Shown: positions 50,210 to 61,793, numbered from the stretch's first letter. The stretch is 64,000 nt of DNA from Sequoia sempervirens (GCA_007258455.2 VDFB02254942.1:124001-188000); one strand, 5' to 3'. Notes: generated by a model not told the origin, from the letters alone. Numbers and translations: made by a program.

Positions 50210-50672
50210 AAGTACGGTGTTGAAATCAGGAACTGCGTCGAACTCAGGAATTGCGTTGGACGATTCTCCAACTTGTGTAGGATGTGTCTGCGGAAGGAAA
50301 GGATCAACTTCTTCTTGGAAGAGCGGATTTGTTCTTGTTCTCCTCGTATAGACTATGTATGCCAGGATTGTCTAGGCCCACTCGGGTGGTGGCAAGACAG
50401 GTCTTCAGCTGCAATATCGGCTTTCTCTTCCTCTTTGTCTAGAATAACAACAGCGTTTCTCCACTGAGCAGGGGTCTCCTTCTTCTCAAAGATGAAACTC
50501 CTTAAGCTGCTGATGATGTCTACTTGCTCTCCTTCAATTATCTGGAAATTTGGCTGGATAATTGGAGGTGGAAGATCAGGTTGTTGAACTGGAGTAGTAG
50601 GACGCTAGATAGTCATACCTGTGACATAAAGCCTAAGCTTTCTTTGTTGTTTAATGCCTCGTGCCCCACAGT
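50210..50672 (-). other. Leader of F between PBS and gag
   Basis: On the minus strand it starts ACTGTGGGGCACGAGG, the distal part of the primer-binding site, and runs 460 bp to the gag ATG. No other ORF is convincing. Confidence 0.6.
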
Positions 50673-50677
50673 GGGCG

Positions 50678-51414
50678 TGTTGTGACCTTTTCACACCTTG
50701 CCCCATTCAAAATGGGGACCCCCTAAATTTTTCTCCATTCGGGTCTTTTGGCTTTGCCTTTTTGGTCTGTCTCTCTCGGTCTGTTCCTTCCATTTGCTAG
50801 TGTACTTACCATTTGACCTGGATTTGAATTATGACTAAGTCTGAAGGGTCTTTCAATGAATTAGGGTTTATAATTTTCAGACTACTTTGAGGTCAAATCG
50901 ATTGGATAATCAACTTTTGAACTTAGCATTGTTGTTAGGATACTTCTGACAAGATCTCTCTAAATTTTCACTGAATTTTGCAACATTTCTATTTTTAGTA
51001 AGTGTCGGTTTAGAGTTGATCTTTTCAAGATTTTCACATTTTGGCAACTGCATTACATTCTGAACACCTTGAACTCATCCATGGCAAAATTTGAGTAGAA
51101 ACAAACGACTTGCTATTTTTAGCAGTTCAGCTTCCAGAGCAAATTCTAGGGTTTACATGTTACATTTTCTGATGCATGTCCGGAGATTCTTTGTGGGTTC
51201 TTCGAGACCTTCGCAGTGATATGACATGCAAAGCAGGACGACGACTTTCAGCATTCAGCCCTCGGAGGCAGACATTAGGGTTTGCATGCAAGTTTTCTCA
51301 GCGCATGTCAACATATTCCTTCTGGGTTTTCCGAGAGCTTCGCGACGATGTCACATGCAAGTGGAACTGGTCACTTTTCAGAAACTGGCTATTTTTAGCC
51401 AGTGCTTGCATGTT
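50678..51414 (+). mobile_element. Truncated LTR D of E2
   Basis: Nearly identical to 52287-53023, including the terminal stem-loop (CCCCAT/ATGGGG) and three CTA(A/T)4TAG boxes (50989, 51113, 51389). Similarity stops at TGCATGTT (51414). The high identity with C shows that E2 is much younger than the surrounding elements. Confidence 0.85.
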
Positions 51415-52286
51415 GGGTTTTTGGTTTGGTGTTCTTCCCTTGAGTTGTCCGCTCAAGTGGTTTTGGTTTGGAATGGGCAAGGATTTTAGGAATTCCCATT
51501 GCGAAGGGGGTGATGATGTTTTTACTTTCACGACGTGGTTTCTTTCCACAGGAATTTGTGCTTACTTTTGAAAAGCTAAGGTTATTTTCCTCTTGTCATC
51601 ATCCAGTTAGTGATTAAACTCGTCTTGGGAGGTTAACCCGTTATTGTGTCTTAACACATGAGTCTGAAGATCCTAAATATATTACCTATCTCCATTCTGA
51701 GTCTTTTTGGTCTCTTGGGAGAGGTTATGGCAAGTGAATTTTACGTCTTGCTTCAGCGCCACTGCAATTCTCAAACCCATTGGAGGCTTCATTGCTTGCC
51801 AACCAATCAAGGAATTGACGGAGAAATCAAAAGAAAAGAGAAACTGTGCTTAGAAGAAAATATCTGAAAAACAAGAATGAGAAAATGAAAAAATGAAACA
51901 TTATGAAATATTGGTTTTGGGAACATACGAGTAACTCCACCAGGGCTATAGACGCCCGGCCGGCAAAGGAGCAATATTTGTGAGAATTGTAGCGACAACC
52001 TCGTCGAGGCTATGGACGCCTGACTGGCAGTGAGGCAATGTCCCGGATGCTTTTGAAGTTAAGGTATTTATATAACTTGCTACGGCCAATTCCGGAGGTC
52101 GAAATGGTTCAGAGATGGAGCAAATATGCACACATCCACAGGGTCTTGGATGAAGGTGTTTTGATCCAATATCGGATTCTTCTCCCCTTTTGAGTAAGGT
52201 TCCCTTTTGGTATGATGGTTTGAGAAAGATTAATTAAGGTTCAATTCTTAAAGTGTTTTTCAACACTTTCCCGTGGAGTCGCCAGA
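51415..52286. other. Residual internal sequence of E2
   Basis: Contains no recognised coding domain. A 33-bp word with CTATAGACGCCCGGCCGGC (51944) is repeated in altered form at 52006 (CTATGGACGCCTGACTGGC). It ends CCCGTGGAGTCGCCAGA directly before LTR C, with no polypurine tract. Confidence 0.5.
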
Positions 52287-52597
52287 TGTTGTGACCTTTT
52301 CACACCTCGCCCCATTCAAAATGGGGACCCCCTAAATTTTTCTCCATTCGGGTCTTTTGGCTTTGCCTTTTTGGTCTGTCTCTCTTGGTCTGTTCCTTCC
52401 ATTTGCTAGTGTGCTTACCATTTGACCTGGATTTGAATTATGACTAACTCTGAAGGGTCTTTCAATGAATTAGGGTTTATAATTTTCAGACTACTTTGAG
52501 GTCAAATCGATTGGATAATCAACTTTTGAACTTAGCACTGTTGTTAGGATACTTCTGACAAGATCTCTCTAAATTTTCACTGAATTTTGCAACATTT

Positions 52598-53960
52598 CTA
52601 TTTTTAGTAAGTGTCGGTTTAGAGTTGATCTTTTCAAGATTTTCACATTTTGGCAACTGCATTACATTCTAAACACCTTGAACTCATCCATGGCAAAATT
52701 TGAGCAGAAACAAACGACTTGCTATTTTTAGCAGTTCAGCTTCCAGAGCAAATTCCAGGGTTTACATGTTACATTTTTTGATGCATGTCCGGAGATTCTT
52801 TGTGGGTTTTTTGAGACCTTCGCAGTGATATGACATGCAAAGCAGGACGACGACTTTCAGCATTCAGCCTTCGGAGGCAGACATTAGGGTTTGCATGCAA
52901 GTTTTCTCAGCGCATGTCAACATATTCCTTTTGGATTTTCCGAGAGCTTCGCGACGATGTCACATGCAAGTGGAATTGGTCACTTTTCAGAAACTTGCTA
53001 TTTTTAGCCAGTCATTGCATGTTGACGATTTTTCTGGGTTTTTCTGGGTTTTTCAAAATCCCTCAGGCAGTGTGACATGCAAAATCATCCAGTAACCAGT
53101 TGGTCACTTTTTCAGCCACTTTCTATTTTTAGCAGGTGCTCTTCGACAGCTGCCTGACACTTCAGAACCACAAACTGATCGACATACAACAGAAACGAGG
53201 TCAAACAGAGCTCATTTGAGGAACATGCAGGAAAATTAGGGTTTCAAGCTTCGGGACTAAAAATGAGGAATTAGACGTCAAAATGCCTAAAACTGAAGTA
53301 TCCACCATGATTAGTATCCTTCAGGGAGTTTGCTGGCAAAATTTGAAGGCAATCGGAGCACTTACTATTTTTAGTAAGGCGTTCTCGACACATTCTAAAA
53401 ATAGAAAGTCAACATAAAGTCTCTGTTTGGACATGCAAGTTTACCAACGAGGATCACCGCATTCAAATCTCAACTCGAACGGAGCTAAGGAAGTCTCAAA
53501 ATCAAGCAGCTGCTATAAATAGTAAGCCACTTCAAAGCATGCCAAGAATAGCAGGTCATCACGAAATCTCAGTATGAACAGGTCAAGCATGCGATGAGGA
53601 CCCCTTGGCGCGAATTTCAAGACAAACGGAGTTGCAGAGAATGGAGAATCAGACACTTGCTATTTTTAGCAGGCACGGGCAGAGAAATTAGGGTTTCCTA
53701 AAATCGAGGGCGAAACAGGACAGTTGTGCAAAAGCAGCATCCAGCCACAGTCGTTACACTTTAGGCATTTAGTACGTGAAATTTGAAGACTTTCTGAGCA
53801 ATTGCTATTTTTAGCAGGTTGCTAAAAATAGCAGGTACAGGCAAATATCAGTCACCAGCAGCTTAACCACGTCTTGAGGTGCGAAGCAGGGCGAAAATCA
53901 AGCTTTCAGAGTCAAAGGTCAATTCAAAGCACGAAATTCGAAGAACTTTCTAAAAATAGA
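52598..53960 (+). promoter_or_regulatory. Cluster of eleven CTA(A/T)4TAG boxes (copy C)
   Basis: Exact boxes start at 52598, 52722, 52998, 53123, 53365, 53395, 53513, 53660, 53805, 53822 and 53951, in both orientations and three core variants. At random this ten-base consensus would be expected well under once in 1.4 kb. Two boxes (53805 and 53822) are paired 17 bp apart. Confidence 0.65.
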
Positions 53961-54139
53961 AAGCCAGGGCGAATTAGGGTTAACAGGAGAAAATCACCCT
54001 AAATTTGGCAAAGGGCACGAAACACATCAAGTTTGATAATTTTTCAAGTCCGGCACTAGAATCTGTTTTAAAAGGCAAGAGACAGGCGAAAATTCTACCA
54101 AGGCAAAAATAAAGGCTAACAAGTCAAAGATAGAGTTGA

Positions 54140-55455
54140 CCCCTCCACAGGCGCCTAAGAACTTGAAGAATAAAATTTTATCAAAAATGAAAGCTCTATA
54201 GGTAATTTATGCCCAAGGATGTTGAAGTGGGAAAATTTTCCTAAGTCATAAAATTGGAAGTACAGGACCCCATTTGCGCCTTGAAGAGAAGATGGAGGGG
54301 ATAAAATTCTAAGTGTAGAAACTCAAAGGAGACCACCTTAAATGCGCCCAGGGTCAAAGAGGAGTTTGGAAATTGACTAAGGCATTAAAATTGAAAGTTG
54401 CCCCTGCCATTTGCGCCCAAGGTAGAAACTTGAAGGAGGACATATGATTTGCGCCCAAGGTAGAAACTTGAAGGACATATGATTTGCGCCCACCAAGGAG
54501 ATGACTTGAAAGCTTTTGACTGAGTGATGAAATTGGAAGCAGGGTACCTCAAATGCGCCCTCCATGAGTTAAGAATTTAAAAAGTTCTAAGTGTCGAAAT
54601 TTAGAAGCTCCATGGGTTAAATGCGCCCAAGCTTGAAGAATCGAAATTTTTTTTTCTAAGTGTCAAGAAACTTGAGGAAAGACATGGAAATCGTGCTGAG
54701 GATGGAAATTGGAAGTAGCCTACATCAAATGCGCCTTGACTTGGAGAAGCTGGAAAATACACTAGGGCGTGAAAATTAAAAGCTGAACCTCTCATATGCG
54801 CCTCAAAAGTATGAAAGAGAGAATTTTGACTAAGGCACACGAACTAGAAGTTCCATGGGTCAAATGCGCCCCTCTCTGAAAGAACTTCAAAATTTTCTAA
54901 GAGTCAAAAACTTGTAGTCCAAGGGTAGATTTGCGCCCCACTTCAAATTGAAAGCCAACCTCTCTTTTGCGCCCAGCCTTGTAGAGGATAAAAGACGTCT
55001 TTGAATAAAGAGGGGAAGTATTGATTAAATGTGGAGAATTCGAAATTAAAAGAGCAACCTTGCATATGCAACACTTTGTATGCGCCCCCAAATGAGAGTT
55101 CTACATGTTAAATGCGCTTTAGAGAAGGCATGATCCGAAATTTGTACAAGTCAAAAACTGAAAGCCCATGGTATGATATGCGCCTGGATTTAGAGAAGCT
55201 CATATGCGCCCAAAGCTTCGAAATAATCTAAGGCATTTACATTTGAAGTTCACCCCTTAAGTTGTGCCTTTGAAGATCTAACCTGGAAAATGAGACTCTT
55301 AAAATATTTTAAGTATTGAAAGCGAAAGCTTTGCCTGCCATTTGCGCCCAAGGAGGTTGAAGTTAAATTGAAATTTGTCTAAGTCACGAAATGAAACTCC
55401 AAGCTACAATATGCGCCCATTTAAAATTGAAGGCTCAACTATCATATGCGCCTCA
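54140..55455 (+). repeat. Degenerate GGCGCA array (copy C)
   Basis: Cores appear as AAATGCGCCC, TTTGCGCCC or ATATGCGCC on the plus strand, spaced mostly 35-110 bp, mixed with CTAAG words and GAAATTGGAAG. One short unit around TTTGCGCCCAAGG is directly duplicated near 54410-54460. Confidence 0.8.
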
Positions 55456-56068
55456 AGAGGAATGAGTAATTTAATATTTGACTAAGGCGTTTAATTTTTT
55501 TTTTTTCGAAAGCAAGATTGGGGGTGTAAATTAAAAGGCGTTGGAAGTGATAAAATTTCTCTAGGCAATTAATTTCAAAATTTGCTAAGTCAGAGAAATA
55601 AATTAAAATCTAATTTAATTGTTTTCCAAAGTTAAATTAAAAGTTCCCCTTTAATTTGGACCCATGAAATTTTAAAATTCGGACGATTTTAATCGTGGGG
55701 AATTTATTTTGGGATTAATTATGGACGGAAAATAAATTGTGCCTAGCCATTTTTTTTAAAGTGTGCTGATGATGAAATTAAATGGCATTTGAATTAAATT
55801 TTAAATTTTAAATATGCCATTTTAAAATCGGTGAGATTATTTTAAACCGAAGTAAAATGATTTTTCTCGAAATTACTTCAGTTAGCTGGAAATAACTGCC
55901 AGTCGGGAGGGAAATTTCAAATTTAAAATGAGGAAAGAATCTCCCGAAATAGCAAATTGCTATGACGACTGTAAGACGGCTGGAATATTCTCTTTTAAAT
56001 TTGGAAAATGTCTAAGTCATGATGAAGAGAATTAATGGCATGTGCTAAATTGAGCACCAACTTTTAGT

Positions 56069-56075
56069 TATAAAA
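56069..56075 (+). promoter_or_regulatory. TATA box 1, LEO gene (copy C)
   Basis: TATAAAA followed by GAGGATTTTCATTTTCATCTC, conserved with copy A (1832). It lies about 680 bp upstream of the LEO frame and 290 bp upstream of the intron donor. Confidence 0.6.
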
Positions 56076-56356
56076 CTCCGAGGATTTTCATTTTCATCTC
56101 ACAAAATTCGAAGCTGAGATTTGTGCTCGAGAGTTGAAAGAGATTGTTGAGGATTATTCAGAGGTTTTTGTTGTGAGGCTGATTTATTTCTTTGAGAGCT
56201 GAAAGTTGAGAGTTGCTGAAGAAGTCGATTTATTTCTCTGAAGTCAAAATTGCTTGAGCTTGAAGTTGCTGAGATTTAAAAATCTTCCGAAGTTGCTGGG
56301 TGTTGAGTTCGATTTTTCAAGAAGTTTGAATTTCTCAAGATTTGGAGTTGCTGAAG

Positions 56357-56751
56357 GTAAGTTTGAAAGTTGCTGATATTTAAATTTTCTGAAGTTGCTG
56401 AATGTCGAGAAAGAATTAAATTAGAAGTAGAGATTGTTGAAAGTTGCTGATTTAAAACTTTCGAAGTGCTGGTTTGAATTATTTTCAAAGTTGCTGAAAC
56501 TTGAAGTATTTTCCGAAGCTGAAATTGTGAAGTTGATTTCTTTCGGAGAGCTGAAAATTCTTTTGGCTGCAAATTGTTGAAGTTCGGAGTTTTATATTTC
56601 GAAGTTTAAAGTTATTGAGGTTTGAAGTTGGAGTTTACTGCTGGAGTTATTAATTTTATTTTCTTTTTGTAGCCAATTCCATTTGCCAGCCATCTCACAA
56701 AGTTTTTATTTTAAAAATTTTGAAGTGTAATGTTTGCTTCTCGTTTTGCAG
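56357..56751 (+). other. Predicted 5' intron of LEO (copy C)
   Basis: Donor GAAG|GTAAGT at 56357 and acceptor TCGTTTTGCAG ending at 56751 match the borders in copy A. Inside are degenerate GTTGCTGA and TTCGAAGT words. Confidence 0.6.
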
Positions 56752-59700
56752 ATCGCTGAAGGTCGAAGAGCTGATGTTGCTGGAACAAGCAAAGCTGGAG
56801 CTAAGGCTGGAAATAATGAAGCTATCAAAGAAAACGCTTCCAGGCAGGCGATCATCAAGAGTTTGAAGAAATCTTTTATTCCGGAGTCTAAGATCGTGTC
56901 AAAGCTCGGGAATTTGACGGACACCAACATCAGGTCTTTCAACCTCGAGGCCTTCATGCGAAGGATATATGGTCAAGGTGGCAATCCTCTGACAGAAGTG
57001 TCACACAACATTGTGAAGAGCGGATTATATGCAGCAGTCGGGTTCCAACCAGCAGTTTGATGTCCAGAGCTGATTATGGAGTGCGCAAACTTCTACAATT
57101 CAGACCATCGGACGATTGTTTCTCCGGATGGCACGTTGTTGGCCAACCTCGCACCTGATGCAATTGGCGAGGCATTCGGGATCCTGCCTACAGATAAGAT
57201 GTTATACAAATCCAAGGAAAAGGCCGACAAGATGTACGCCACATCTTTTGATAAATGCATGAAGAGAATCAACACCACCTGGATGAGAAAGCCAAAGCCT
57301 CCTGCCGCCAGGTTGCCAAAGCAAATAATTTCAGAGGAGCTGAAGCAGGAATACTGTGATATAATCATGTTGCTCAGTCGAGTTAATGGCAGCCCGCAGG
57401 CATATGTGTTCGAACCATGGATGTTCTTCTATATCAACGTGGTGCTCGAAGGAAAAGCAGATGTAGATTGGGCACAAATGATAAGCGATAACATCAATGA
57501 ACAGTTCGAGAATCTGAGGAGAACGAGGACATTCTACATGAGTTCGTATGTTATCTACATGCTAGCTCGGATGACAAAATATATAGGGTTGGCATATCAA
57601 GAGCCGATTGGGTGTGGTTTTAATCAGTTCAAGATTCATGAATCTTGTAGGCAGTTGCATCTCACAAGCACCGCTGACTTCAAGAGGGTGAATGACGCTT
57701 TCACAATGTACATCACGAGGACCCTTCAGCGAAGGTTGCAACAAAGGATATCTGAAGAGGCGCAAATGTTGATAGAAGAGTATGGGTTTTGGTTCGTCCA
57801 ATTCCCAAAGTTCACCTATTTAAGGCTGCCAGGGTACAGTTCATACGTCTACCGACTACAGAGGTACCCCACGAATAGAATGATTATGCTTGAGCTGTCT
57901 AGGCAACTAGTGGCCTATGACAAAATTATAAGAAGGAAAAAGAAGGGAGGTTTGCACTTTCCCATTGTTTTGGGAAACTCGCTTGAGGAGTGTCCTCCTT
58001 TGCAGGCAGCCAAGGAGGCAGATGAAGAATTGCGGTTCTATCAGTTAACTCTCCATACAAGCTGGCAGGATTTTGATCCTCGAGGAAAGATTGGAACAGT
58101 GCAGGGTGAGGAGTACAGGCACAGGGCTCACTTGGAATATTTTTGGGCGAATGCTGCAGACGAAGCTGAGATTAGAAAAAGAATGTTCTCCAGGTTGCCT
58201 CTTAAATTAATCAGAGAATGTGAAGTGGTCCAAGTCCCGGACCAGGTTGATGAGGATACCAGACTTATTCACCCAGATTATGAATCGATAAAGAACACGC
58301 CAATCCCACCGCCAGATTGGGCTGAGCCGGAGATTACGGACTTAGACACTTTGTCTATTCCCGTCTTGACTTTTACAAGGACTTGGGTAGAGGAGCATGT
58401 CCGCAGATTGAGAAGAAGGTCAATTGCCCTCTCATACAACCTCATGGGTGATAGAAGGCCACCGGTGTTGGCAAAGAGGAAAAAACAAATTGCCCAGGCT
58501 GCGGAGCCACCACAGCAGGAGGAACCTATTCAGCCGGAACCTCAGGGATCGGAGGATACATCATCTACTCATTTGTTGACCCATTCCTCTAGCATGCGCG
58601 AAGTCTCGCTGTTTGCAGATCAGAGGGTTCGAATGAATGAAGAGCCAGAAGTTGGAGAAGTTAACCAGCCAATGCCAAGAGAGCTGGACAGTCAGAGTGC
58701 TAATGCTCCTGAAGGTGCCAATCAGCCAGATGAAGGGGAAGAGACGGAAATGGATAGCCACTTTGATCATGCGCTTGGGACAGTTTTCGAGGAAGAGGAT
58801 ATTATAGAATCAAGGGTTGGAGCTCATGAGGAGAGTAATCAACACATGGAGATAGTTGAGCCTCAACAAAATATTGCTCGAGAGGAGGTTCGTGAAGTGG
58901 AGGCAACTGAAGAGCAGCCCCTTATTGTTTACGACACTCAGCGTAATTGGCTCTCACATGCAATAAGGAGAGATCAGGATGATGATGCTGACTTGGCAAT
59001 TGAAATGGAGGAGCTTCTAAATAGAACAAGTAGGTCACCAAAAAGGAAGAGGGCAAGGAAGTATTTAAAAATGGAGACTAATCAAGCCGGTTTGCGCACC
59101 CTCCATATTGCCGTTCCAAGGGAGGATCAGGACTTAAGTGACGCAATGCCAGAGAATTACACTGTCACCACAATTGAATTGGGACGTCCTTCCAGACTGC
59201 AGGTGGTTGAAGAAGCTGAAAATTCCTTTCACGCTTTGAAGGATAGATTGGTACGAAAGGAAGAAAAGTATAAGAGATTGAAGAAGGAGCACAAGGCATT
59301 CGGATATGTGCAACATCTAGCACGTCCAGGTGCTCAAGAGAACCCAGTGGTAGAGCTTCCACCTGAGCTGCCACGAGAATCAATCAGTGGGCTCGAGGAA
59401 ATGAAGAGGGCTATACGAGAGGGAGATAAGTGGATAGGCGATGTTCGTGCTGAGGCAGAGAAATTCATGGCCGATCTTGTCTCATCTTTTCAGAGTGCAT
59501 CTGGTATCCTTTCGCGCTTGGATGGTGTCGAGCAAGCTTGGGGTGACACCCATATTTTCCAGGACAAGACTATTCCTCGCCTTGCTGTTTTGATGCGTGT
59601 GCCCACGCAAACTTTGGTAAATGAAGGAGTGATATAGGTTGGGGACAGGTATGATTTTCTTGGATGGCATTCGGCTGCATTCACTGGAAAGGGCTTCTTC

Positions 59701-60123
59701 GACATGGCAGCTGCTGAGTCTTCTAAAATCAGGAAGGCCATGAGAAATATTCACGAGGGCATCCTCAACACATTGGATGCATTGTTCGCCAAGAGGCTAG
59801 CTCCCGAGGAGGTAGAGGTGGAAGGATTGAAGGCAAGGTTGCAGCATTTCTTCTCCAAGATGATGATGTTTTCTCAGCTTGACTTTGAAAATATCTCTAC
59901 ATTTTCAGCAATTATTCAAAGCACACAGGAGTCTATTGAGACTTGGAGAAAGTCTTGCGATCGACATGAGCAGATGGTGGGTATCCTCGAATATCAGCTC
60001 AATCTTACTCCGGCTATTTCTGAGGAGGAAGTTGATTCAGTGCTGGTCCAGTTCATAGCTTACGCGGTCAGAGAAAAGAGCAATGGAAACAAAGTCATGG
60101 ATGAGAATCTTCTAGAGGGATAG
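56752..60123 (+). pseudogene. LEO gene, near-complete frame with three point lesions
   Basis: One reading frame of 1124 codons runs from the intron acceptor to TAG at 60121. Lesions: the start codon is ATC where copy A has ATG, TGA at 57058-57060 (codon 103; CGT in A) and TAG at 59635-59637 (codon 962). No frameshift is apparent. Visible parts: an N-terminal globular domain (about 1-560) with PELIMECANFYN and SPDGTLLANLAPDAIGEAF, an acidic, glutamine- and proline-rich middle (about 585-750), a basic cluster SPKRKRARK near residue 761 that could be a nuclear signal, heptad-like helix LKDRLVRKEEKYKRLKKEH near 830, and a helical tail. No RT, protease, zinc finger or membrane segment was seen. 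The longest uninterrupted frame is 57076-59637 (853 residues). Function unknown. Confidence 0.8.
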
Positions 60124-60295
60124 TGGGCATTAATTTCCCATAGTGGTCAAGGAGGAATCTGCTATTTTTGGGATCATTAATGACGCCACTCCACCTTCTG
60201 GCGGTTTTTAGGGTTAATCTTGTCTAGGGCTGAGGTGGCTCGATCTGAGCCCTCCATTGTAATTTGATCTAGACCATCCGTTGAGGTTGGCTAGC

Positions 60296-60325
60296 TATAT
60301 AAAGGGGAGTCTCCTCATTTGTACA
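60296..60325 (+). promoter_or_regulatory. TATA box 2, LTR core promoter (copy C)
   Basis: TATATAAAGG at 60296, then CTCCTCATTTGTACA at 60311. It lies 926 bp before the LTR end and 170 bp after the LEO stop. Its position and wording match B and LTR-I, so it is the likely start of the retrotransposon genomic RNA. An AATAAAA signal follows at about 60473. Confidence 0.7.
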
Positions 60326-61222
60326 CTAGTAGTTAGCAATCAGTTGGATATCAGAGCAGAGTAGAGAGTAGACATTTTTGGAGTTAGAATAGTTTTCATT
60401 GCATTGTTTGAAGGAGAAGGGGAATTCTCCCATTGAGAATTTTTGTAAGAAATTGTCACGAAAGCTAATCATAATAAAAGCATTTCATTGATGGTGAACT
60501 CAACTTTGTTGTGAGTAGTTTGTGAGGTTTCTTCTTCCTTTGAATTCAAGTAGGACTTAATTTTCATGCAAATAGTTAGTTATGGGTGTTTACGTTTAAT
60601 GTAAGTGAGCTTCTTTAGTCCATACCACTAACAATCTTACTGATGGTAAGCTTGTCCTGCGTGGTCAACTGGAATGCTTTATACTTAATTTCGATCAAGA
60701 TTCATGTGTAGCTATGCATCGTTGTGATGGTACTTACATTATTGAATCGTGATTTGAACATCCTTTTTCTCCTTTGAAGATTGCACTAACCTTGTCGAAG
60801 CTGTCCAACAGGAGGCTAGACAACGTTTGGTCGAAGTTCATTGAAATTAAGCCTAACACCCCTTGCATTTAGGTTAAAATATAGATCTTCTAAACCTTGC
60901 ATCCATTTTAATTCCGCACACTTTTGGTTAGCTTTAGGAAACTCGCACTTCAAGGCTAAATCATTCGCACGAAAATCCCCTTCAAAGCATATATCTGTTG
61001 TTTACTGCAAGTATTCTGAACAATTGTGTAAGTCCCCTCGTGAAAATAGCAATTCACAACCAACCAACTGAGGGTATTCCAAAGCATTTCGGAACCTTGG
61101 AGTTGAACGTGCGATCTATCTCGCAATCTTAGCGCACGGAATACTTTGATCAAGAGAGAATGGAGTAGCCTTCGGACAACTTTGTTCTGCTGATTGGTGC
61201 GGTCATAAAAATCACATCAACA

Positions 61223-61236
61223 GGGCGCCAGAAAAC
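61223..61236 (-). other. Primer-binding site of F, split by E2
   Basis: After the 5' LTR end (CGCCAACA at 61237) and spacer GTTTTC the minus strand reads TGGCGCCC, then continues ACTGTGGGGC at 50672 on the far side of E2. TGG-initiated sequence a few bases after an LTR end is the standard PBS position, here complementary to a tRNA ending GTGGGCGCCA. It fixes the minus orientation of F. Confidence 0.8.
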
Positions 61237-61793
61237 TGTTGGCGTTTAAATTCGCACCTCGAATGCGTATTTGAAACGGACAGCTATGCACAGATAAACT
61301 GCTCTTCAAATTAGGAGGGGAAGCTCCCTCTTGCTGATGGTGTTGAAAGAAAGTAAACTAAGGACTAAGTTGCCTATCTTTTTGATCAGCTTAGAGCACA
61401 AGGTTTATTAAACACAAACGCCGCAGCTGAGGTTTTCTGTTTTAAGAACTTCAACTATGACTAACTTAAACTAAAGACATTTCTAACTTCTCAAGTAATA
61501 AGCAAAGCAAGAGAAACTAGAAATGAACAAGGTTGATTTCTGACAAAATACTTCGATAAACTCTTTCTCAACAAACATCTACACACTTCAATGTAAGTTG
61601 AAATCAAGATTATAAAAGTAGAACACAAATAACGGAAATCTGAGATGTTATATCAAGGCAAAGGAGGCTCATGATTTTATTACTCAAACTTCTGGAATAA
61701 AACTTACTTCTAACATGCCTGGAACAAGAAATTGCAGCTAAAGAGGCTTGCAATTCTTATTCTTACACAATATGAACATCAATTACAATAACT
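61237..61793 (-). mobile_element. 5' LTR fragment of F
   Basis: Nearly identical to 35537-36095 of the 3' LTR. Similarity ends abruptly at CAATAACT (61793), where unrelated sequence starts; the rest of this LTR is either beyond an insertion and outside the window, or lost. Confidence 0.85.

Larger units (their letters stand above)
50678..61222 (+). mobile_element. Element E2: LEO-type LTR retrotransposon with most of its interior deleted
   Basis: The flanks GGGCG (50673-50677) and GGGCG (61223-61227) are an exact 5-bp target duplication. Inside, 50678-51414 repeats the first 737 bp of 52287-61222 in the same orientation. The simplest reading is a truncated LTR (D), 872 bp of internal sequence and a complete 8.9-kb LTR (C), left by one large deletion. 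Orientation is taken as plus because C then has the same order of parts as the LTR of F, whose direction is fixed by gag-pol. A TGGCGACTCCAC word on the minus strand beside C could instead be a PBS for the opposite orientation. Confidence 0.75.
52287..61222 (+). mobile_element. Complete giant LTR C (8.9 kb) carrying the LEO gene
   Basis: Starts TGTTGTGACC and ends CATCAACA. Contents in order: stem-loop, eleven CTA(A/T)4TAG boxes, GGCGCA array (minus-sense cores), AT-rich spacer, TATA box 1, leader with intron, LEO frame, TATA box 2 with CCTCATTTGTA, and 0.9 kb of R-U5. Solo LTR B has both ends and the same promoter without the LEO frame, which is why C is read as one LTR and not as two LTRs with an interior. 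Confidence 0.8.

Noticed and set aside
57076..59637. The 853-residue frame as a host gene or as gag of a separate element
   Set aside because: The frame extends in register on both sides (56752-60123), recurs in copy A in the same LTR context, and has no gag-type or zinc-knuckle motif.
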